Made by a program: the position numbers and the translations under genes. The notes under the pieces are model-generated. The model ran no database searches. It saw only the letters and a program-made list of their open reading frames with translations, and was not told where the DNA came from. Below are positions 59,857-64,000 of a DNA stretch of 64,000 nucleotides, piece after piece (within the stretch, counting starts at the first letter, position 1; each line of letters opens with the position of its first letter). This DNA is from Hofstenia miamia (taxonomy: Eukaryota; Xenacoelomorpha; Acoela), in the NCBI GenBank assembly GCA_004352715.1, contig SCFE01000056.1, positions 423,684 to 487,683 of the forward strand. Reading direction: 5' to 3'.

Positions 59857-61049
59857 TAGTCTAATAATTTCAAATTGTGTAGGTTACAATGAAATGTTTG
59901 GATAACCATTGCAATGTAAGAGATCATTTGGTCGTGTCTAGTCAAAGATTGACATCGGTGGGCATAAACTAGGAATGAATGTAGCATGTCTTAACACTAA
60001 ACTGACTGGCAGTATTTTTCACCTTGTGATGATTTTTTCAAAAAAAGAAGCTAATAAAGATACCCAAAATAAAAAAATTGTTAGTTTTCGCAGCACTTCA
60101 GGCATAATTCGATTTTGCAGGAATATGCATAATTAGATAAGATCATATTGACTAATAGATTTGTCATATCTCAGGGTTTCAAAATGATTTACGAGGTTTA
60201 TAGAAAATTGTTAAAGAATGTGGTTGAAGGCTGAAGGAAAACAGCGCAGTTTACGGTTTAAATGTAAAGCGTGCAAGTGTGGTTGGTACGTAACATTCGA
60301 ACATCTGCGGAATACGCTGTTAAAATTTAAACATTGACATTGCAAGATCATTTATTTGATGTTGTTAAAGCAACCTCTTTTTTTGTTATGAATTTGTCAA
60401 AATTTACATTAAAATTGGTTGTTTTTTTCCATGAATACTGTATTGTTCTTAATATTTTCCAGTGATGGGCAGGCTGTAGATTTCACTAAGGCATGTTATA
60501 ATATGCAGATATGTATGCTGCCAGTGGGTTGGGCGAGCATGAATATCAGTACCTTGGATTTTACACATAAAAATTGCATAACAGATTTAGGGATACATGT
60601 TAGCCACTTTTTTCATAACACATAGCATTGAAAATTTATAAAATCTTGTGTTGTTTATACATGTAGCTTATCACTATTCCAGGAAAAAATTCACTTTTGA
60701 AATTTAAAGATTTTATAGAATTCGATTGTAATCCAAATCAAAACGGTCCGAGAATCTTTGAATTTTGCGATATATGCTTTCCATTAAATTTCCTTGAAAA
60801 TCTATTTCAATTTGTCGAAGAAATTTCACAAAGTTTGAATTGGTATTACTAATATTATTAAATTGATAAATTGATATTTTCCGTTTCAAGCCAGTCTAAG
60901 AGACGGACTTTCTTCAATTTTAAACCGATTTCAAATTCACTTATAGTACAATTGAGGGGGCTTTCCACCCTCACATCCCTTTTCTTTTGGCTCTATTCTG
61001 TTGAAGTTGTCTTAGTTGAATAATACGAATATTTGGGACACTCTTCTCA
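59857..61049. other. Intergenic, nothing recognised
   Basis: A lone TTAACACTAAAC at 59993 resembles a piggyBac-like end, but I found no partner. The frame at 60419-60625 has no domain. Confidence 0.4.
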
Positions 61050-61435
61050 GACCCGACCCGAATTCGGGTCGGATTCGGGGCCAATTTCGGGTCCTGAGTC
61101 GGGTTCGGGTCTTTGGGAACAGTTCAAATTCAATATTCTCAATATTCGTCAATCCAACTATTTGTTAGACTGTTTGTTTGTGTGTTTATACTGGATATAT
61201 AATTTTGAGTTAATTTCAAACTGTTTAGCTAGTTAAATAAAAAAATCGGTCTTTTTTATGGGTGTTCTAAACAATTTCAGTATGGCTTCAGAAAATAATC
61301 GGGTCGCGTTCGGGCCCATTTCAAAAAAGTTTGAGCTTCGGGTCAGGTTCGTGTCTTAGTAAAAAAATTCGGGTCGGGTCCAGTACGCTCGTGGTTGTAA
61401 CGGGTCGGGTTTTGGGTCCATGGGTCCAAAGGCAC
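61050..61435. repeat. GGGTCGGGTTCGGGT-rich repeat region in two clusters
   Basis: Clusters at 61050-61115 and 61303-61435 contain many CGGGTC/CGGGTT/GGGTCGG words, with AT-rich DNA between. At the left edge, ACCCGACCCG followed by AATTCGGGTCGG makes a local inverted pair. The words recur at 43738, 51554 and, more weakly, 54280. This is either a minisatellite seeded from a mobile element end or the degenerate body of one. Confidence 0.75.
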
Positions 61436-62294
61436 ACCCGATTACAACTCTGATTGCGGATTGTTAAGACTGATGTTATTGTATATAGTTGGAATAAAAG
61501 CTCTCTAGACGAGTTAAATACGAGCTCACCTCTTCCCTGAATCGTTTGTAGTTGAAATCGATTCAAATGCTATTGAATAATTAAAGAGACAGGTGCTTCA
61601 ATTGAATATGAAAATTAAAAATGAATGAAATTTCATGAATTGTACACTTCATGTAAACTACTTTCAATAGCTCATTACTTGACGAAATAAAAATTTTTCC
61701 TAAGAATTAATTGCTATTCAAATGAAAATATAGTAATAATATATTCATCGAATAAATAATAGCTTATTTCACAGGACGCCAAATTCATGTTCTAACGGTT
61801 GATCGCGATGGTTATTATTTGTAGGCACATGTTCTCATGCACGCTAAATCGTTGGGATACCCAATACATCATCCTCAAAAGCACATACGGGAAGGTTCAG
61901 ATTTCGTTATAGTAAATTGATTTTTTTATCCATTTTTGAAACAATATTTATAAAATACCTAGAATTTAAGCAGAAGCTCTGAATTACAAACTCCGTATTA
62001 TAGCTGCGTTCCATTACAATAAAGTGACAAGAAGTAAATAAATTTCTGATTAATCGCCTGCATTTATGATAAAAGGTGTATTGCAATAATTGTTGAAAGT
62101 GCCTACTGTTTATTGAGGGCATAAATATTTTACGAGTTCCTCCTTTAATAGCATAGCCTTTGGAAATCCGTTAATTTTTTATTAAGTCTAGTAACATAAT
62201 ATCGAATTCATGAATTGCAATGATTGTATTGTATGTAAATATCTGGGACTCTTTTTATTTTCGTAGCATTTCCCTGTAGATACATAGGGTGAAC
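61436..62294. other. AT-rich, nothing recognised
   Basis: No gene or element found. Confidence 0.5.
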
Positions 62295-62481
62295 CAGAGG
62301 TGCTTGGCTATATTTTGAGGTAGGGCCTCAATAATATATTACTATAGAAGTTGTTCCTAGTGACCAAATTTTATATATTTTTTAAATATTTTACAGAAAA
62401 CTCTCTGATCTATCCAATAAAAATCGATTTTAAAAACCTGAAGAGGAGAATACTATCATTTCTCACTTGCGTAAGACACTG
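62295..62481. mobile_element. Probable third, degraded copy of the short hAT-like element
   Basis: Starts CAGAGGTGCTTGGCTA and ends ACTTGCGTAAGACACTG. The length and right end are close to copy 2 (ACTTGCGTACGCTACTG). No target duplication is visible, and the internal match is weak. Confidence 0.5.
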
Positions 62482-64000
62482 TAATTGGCAATATATGATG
62501 GAAAGGATGTAATGTTATGCTCAGTAGGGCTGTACTGGTAAGGTATTTCTCATGCCTGCATTTATCTACATGCGATTCATTTTTACTCCTCAGTGCTTTA
62601 ACTGTAACAGTTTTGCGCATATTCATACTTTCAATTTGCAATAACTAATGCATTAATTACTCTAAGTATTACACACAATAAAAACTATAAAAATTAGAAA
62701 ATCTGTTGTATTTCCACTAAGTTTTTTTAGTTTGTCATCTAACACCCCATTTAAGTATTAGAATAGAAGAATAGAAATTCTCGAAGTAGGGATCCAGGGC
62801 AGGAACTTAGTACAGAAGTCCCCACACCACTAGCTGATTTATTCTTAAATATAAAAAATATTTGAAAATGCTTAAGATACATTAGAATTGTGATAAATTT
62901 AAGTAAATTAAAATTTGCTTAACAAATTTGTATCATTTGTTAAGAATTGCTAAAAACAATGTTGAGATTCAATTTCACCACCAGCTATTTTGAACGTGAA
63001 TCAATACGTAAATGCAATAACCTTTGAAAGCCTGGTTAAAATTCATATAAATGAATTCAAAAATTTTCAAAATTGAAAATGAGCAGGCTTTTTAGTGTTC
63101 CTTTGGGGGTATGCTATTATATAGTTGGGGGAGCGGTTCAGCTCCTTTCAACGTACCTCTGGGTTGAACCATGAAGAATGACATTAAGTTCGCACCATGG
63201 TTTGCACCTTTTTTAATCTAATTAGTTAATTGTAAATATATGTATATATATATATATATATATATGAAAGTGTTAAATTACTGAGCTTCATAAATGCGGC
63301 CGGTTTTGATTTAATATCTTAAATCAAACAAATTTGGAAGGAAAAATATTTACAATTAATTAAATGATATATGTATTGCATGCACTAAGAAATATTGAAC
63401 TTATAATAATTTTTTTGTTTGTTCATTAAATTTGATATGATTTCTTTCTTGATGTATAATGATTCTGCAATTTATGGATAATTAGTTTTTTTTTCTTAAT
63501 TCCATGTTGTTGTTGATGAATTTCTTAGTTTAAATGTCCTGACAGATGTTCATTTATGCTGAAAGCAGAATTTTTTGCCAGATTCCATATTGAAAACTAC
63601 TTCTTTGCAAGAAATAATTTTTCATGAAACATGATTGAGTACGAAAGCAAACCAATACTTGTTTGGATTTTTGGGAGGATATTTTATGTATTATGAAATT
63701 GAAGTTTCAGCTAGTCACTAGTAGCTTGAATAACAAACATTTAATTTGTAAATTGTGCTTGATTAAAAAGCAATCTACATGAACGAAAAAAACAAAGCTT
63801 AAGCATTTTTAAAGAATTTGTGGGCTTTCTAAAAGAACAAGCCGTTTTTCCCAAATTTTCAAACGCTTTACTTCAAATTGGCAAATTGTTGGTGAGTGTG
63901 CACCCATGAAATGGTGAAAATTTATACAAACTGCATTATCTGAGGTATTTAAAAACACAAATTATTTTATGATGAAAATTCAGACTTCTTAAAATTCATT
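62482..64000. other. AT-rich end of window, with (TA)n at 63243-63265
   Basis: A moderately GC-rich patch at 63105-63210 (GGGGGAGCGGTTCAGCTCC, then GGGTTGAACC) contains a short inverted pair GGTTCA/TGAACC and may be a transposon end. No gene recognised. Confidence 0.45.

Noticed and set aside
59993-60015. TTAACACTAAAC as a piggyBac-like end
   Set aside because: No partner end within a plausible distance and CACTAAAC departs from CACTAGAA; could be chance.
1-64000. CRISPR arrays, operons, bacterial promoters or a defence island
   Set aside because: The sequence is clearly nuclear eukaryotic, with spliceosomal introns and eukaryotic transposons; none of these structures is present.

Overview
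This is AT-rich, gene-poor eukaryotic DNA, almost certainly from an invertebrate animal. The visible genes have eukaryotic families and spliceosomal introns with GT/AG borders. The rest is dominated by decayed Tc1/mariner, hAT, piggyBac-like and non-LTR elements plus long (TA)n microsatellites. A PEX19 gene means the organism has peroxisomes. A universal stress protein exon argues against a vertebrate. I cannot fix the phylum from sequence alone. The window has four multi-base gaps, three single-base N joins, and several exact or near-exact duplications at these joins that look like assembly seams.

Layout. 1-417 is a tandem repeat. 2150-2890 is PEX19 in one exon, followed by two weak candidate coding pieces (3282-3446 and 3564-3647). 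4864-5975 holds decayed coding remnants on the minus strand. 6850-14320 is a graveyard of mobile elements: a Tc1 element inserted into a minus-strand LINE, a deleted Tc1/mariner copy, an older Tc1 copy and a hAT/DUF4371 transposase relic. 15497-16684 is a two-exon TMEM230 homologue. 17673-18078 is a duplicated segment enclosing a hAT C-terminal piece between two single Ns. 19023-20570 is a second reverse-transcriptase relic.

22674-23317 is an unassigned inverted-repeat element with seven copies of a 14-base motif. 24156-25401 is an almost complete but broken DD37D Tc1/mariner element. 28876-30508 is an 816-base near-identical tandem duplication. 33065-33608 and 39191-39385 are piggyBac-like TTAA elements. 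35147-35398 is the last exon of a universal stress protein on the minus strand. 42539-42862 is a hAT element whose ends resemble the SPIN/Charlie group. 44617-44836, 59663-59856 and 62295-62481 belong to one family of short hAT-like elements. The last 20 kb has no convincing gene apart from a weak Ig-like fragment near 53.7-54.2 kb.

The three recognised genes (PEX19, TMEM230, universal stress protein) have unrelated jobs: peroxisomal membrane protein import, vesicle membrane trafficking and stress or nucleotide-binding. Nothing suggests a co-regulated cluster. The more unusual signals are the SPIN-like insertion, the motif-rich inverted-repeat element, the altered nucleotide-binding loop of the stress protein, and the transposon nesting.
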